The notes under the pieces were generated by a model, which worked only from the letters and a program-made list of their open reading frames with translations, made no database searches and had not been told where the DNA came from. A program made the translations under genes and the position numbers. Shown in pieces: positions 63,822-64,000 of a DNA stretch of 64,000 nt. The stretch's first letter is position 1. The number at the start of each line of letters is the position of its first letter. Source of the DNA: Ardenticatenales bacterium (lineage in GTDB: Bacteria; Chloroflexota; Anaerolineae; Promineifilales; Promineifilaceae); contig JACKBL010000001.1 in assembly GCA_020634515.1 (NCBI GenBank), positions 682,001 through 746,000 on the forward strand. Reading direction: 5' to 3'.

Positions 63822-64000
63822 TCAGGAAGCGGGTGGCCAGATGGCCTGTAGGCGTGACCAGAGTGTGGAATCGGGGCAGGCGGGGCGTGGGGGCAGCGGT
63901 TGGCCGACGGCGAGGCCGCGGCTGGCGAGGATGGTCTTGATGGCCCCGATACGTTGACCTGCCGGCATAACATCCAGCAACCGGTTGATTATTTGTTGTA
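63822..64000 (-). CDS. C-terminal end of a probable DapA-family aldolase (cut by window edge)
   Basis: The minus frame is open from 64000 to the TGA at 63822-63824, reading QQIINRLLDVMPAGQRIGAIK and on to a tail WPPAS. The stretch resembles the final helices of dihydrodipicolinate synthase/N-acetylneuraminate lyase family proteins. Only 58 residues are visible, so the assignment is tentative. It ends 1 nt before the start codon of the HAD gene, suggesting an operon. Confidence 0.45.
   Translation of the reverse strand, partial: QQIINRLLDVMPAGQRIGAIKTILASRGLAVGQPLPPRPACPDSTLWSRLQAIWPPAS

Overview
The window looks like a chromosomal segment of an uncultured Chloroflexota bacterium, probably class Anaerolineae. 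The evidence is gene content: many exported Asp-box (BNR) proteins, GT39-type membrane glycosyltransferases, DUF433/DUF5615 pairs, Uma2 nucleases and small conserved proteins. Base composition is high in G+C, and the palindrome TGCCGGCA occurs about 70 times. This assignment is inference; there is no rRNA or other marker to fix the taxon.

Layout. 1-13.7 kb is a leftward glycan locus: an acyltransferase, a polyprenyl-phosphate-type GT2, a B12 radical-SAM enzyme, an exported Asp-box protein, an O-antigen ligase-like membrane protein, one Wzm permease, two Wzt ATPases, a GT2 and a second Asp-box protein cut by the window edge. Most joints overlap or nearly touch, so it reads as one or two operons. 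14.2-24.3 kb holds a GT4, a bacteriohemerythrin, a PPOX-fold protein, two GT39-like membrane glycosyltransferases, a family 5 solute-binding lipoprotein and rsmG. 25.3-31.3 kb is a distinctly more AT-rich island: TldD/TldE protease pair, ABC exporter (ATPase and permease), a 40-residue peptide gene with a strong ribosome site, and a PqqD-domain radical SAM/SPASM enzyme. I read this as a RiPP (ribosomally made, enzyme-modified peptide) cluster. 33-34 kb has a DUF433 gene and a frameshifted DUF5615 toxin. An S-box (SAM-I) riboswitch then controls metH.

39-43.4 kb has a pentaheme cytochrome overlapping a Tat-exported molybdopterin oxidoreductase, with a two-component system facing away from them. 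43.7-54 kb holds mostly housekeeping and small conserved genes, three tRNAs (two Ser, one Arg), queA, ruvB and a candidate orphan small RNA. 54.2-64 kb has upp, a WecA/MraY-type transferase, an SDR lacking its catalytic tyrosine, a candidate restriction-modification pair with a shared operator, glgC and a HAD phosphatase.

Two genome-scale patterns stand out. The octamer TGCCGGCA repeatedly marks a switch from G/T-rich to C/A-rich top strand, inside genes of either orientation. Several families of short palindromic elements sit in most intergenic gaps and in places supply the ends of reading frames. The best candidates for undescribed biology are the octamer-linked skew switch, the TldD/E-radical SAM peptide cluster and the XRE-nuclease/methyltransferase pair.
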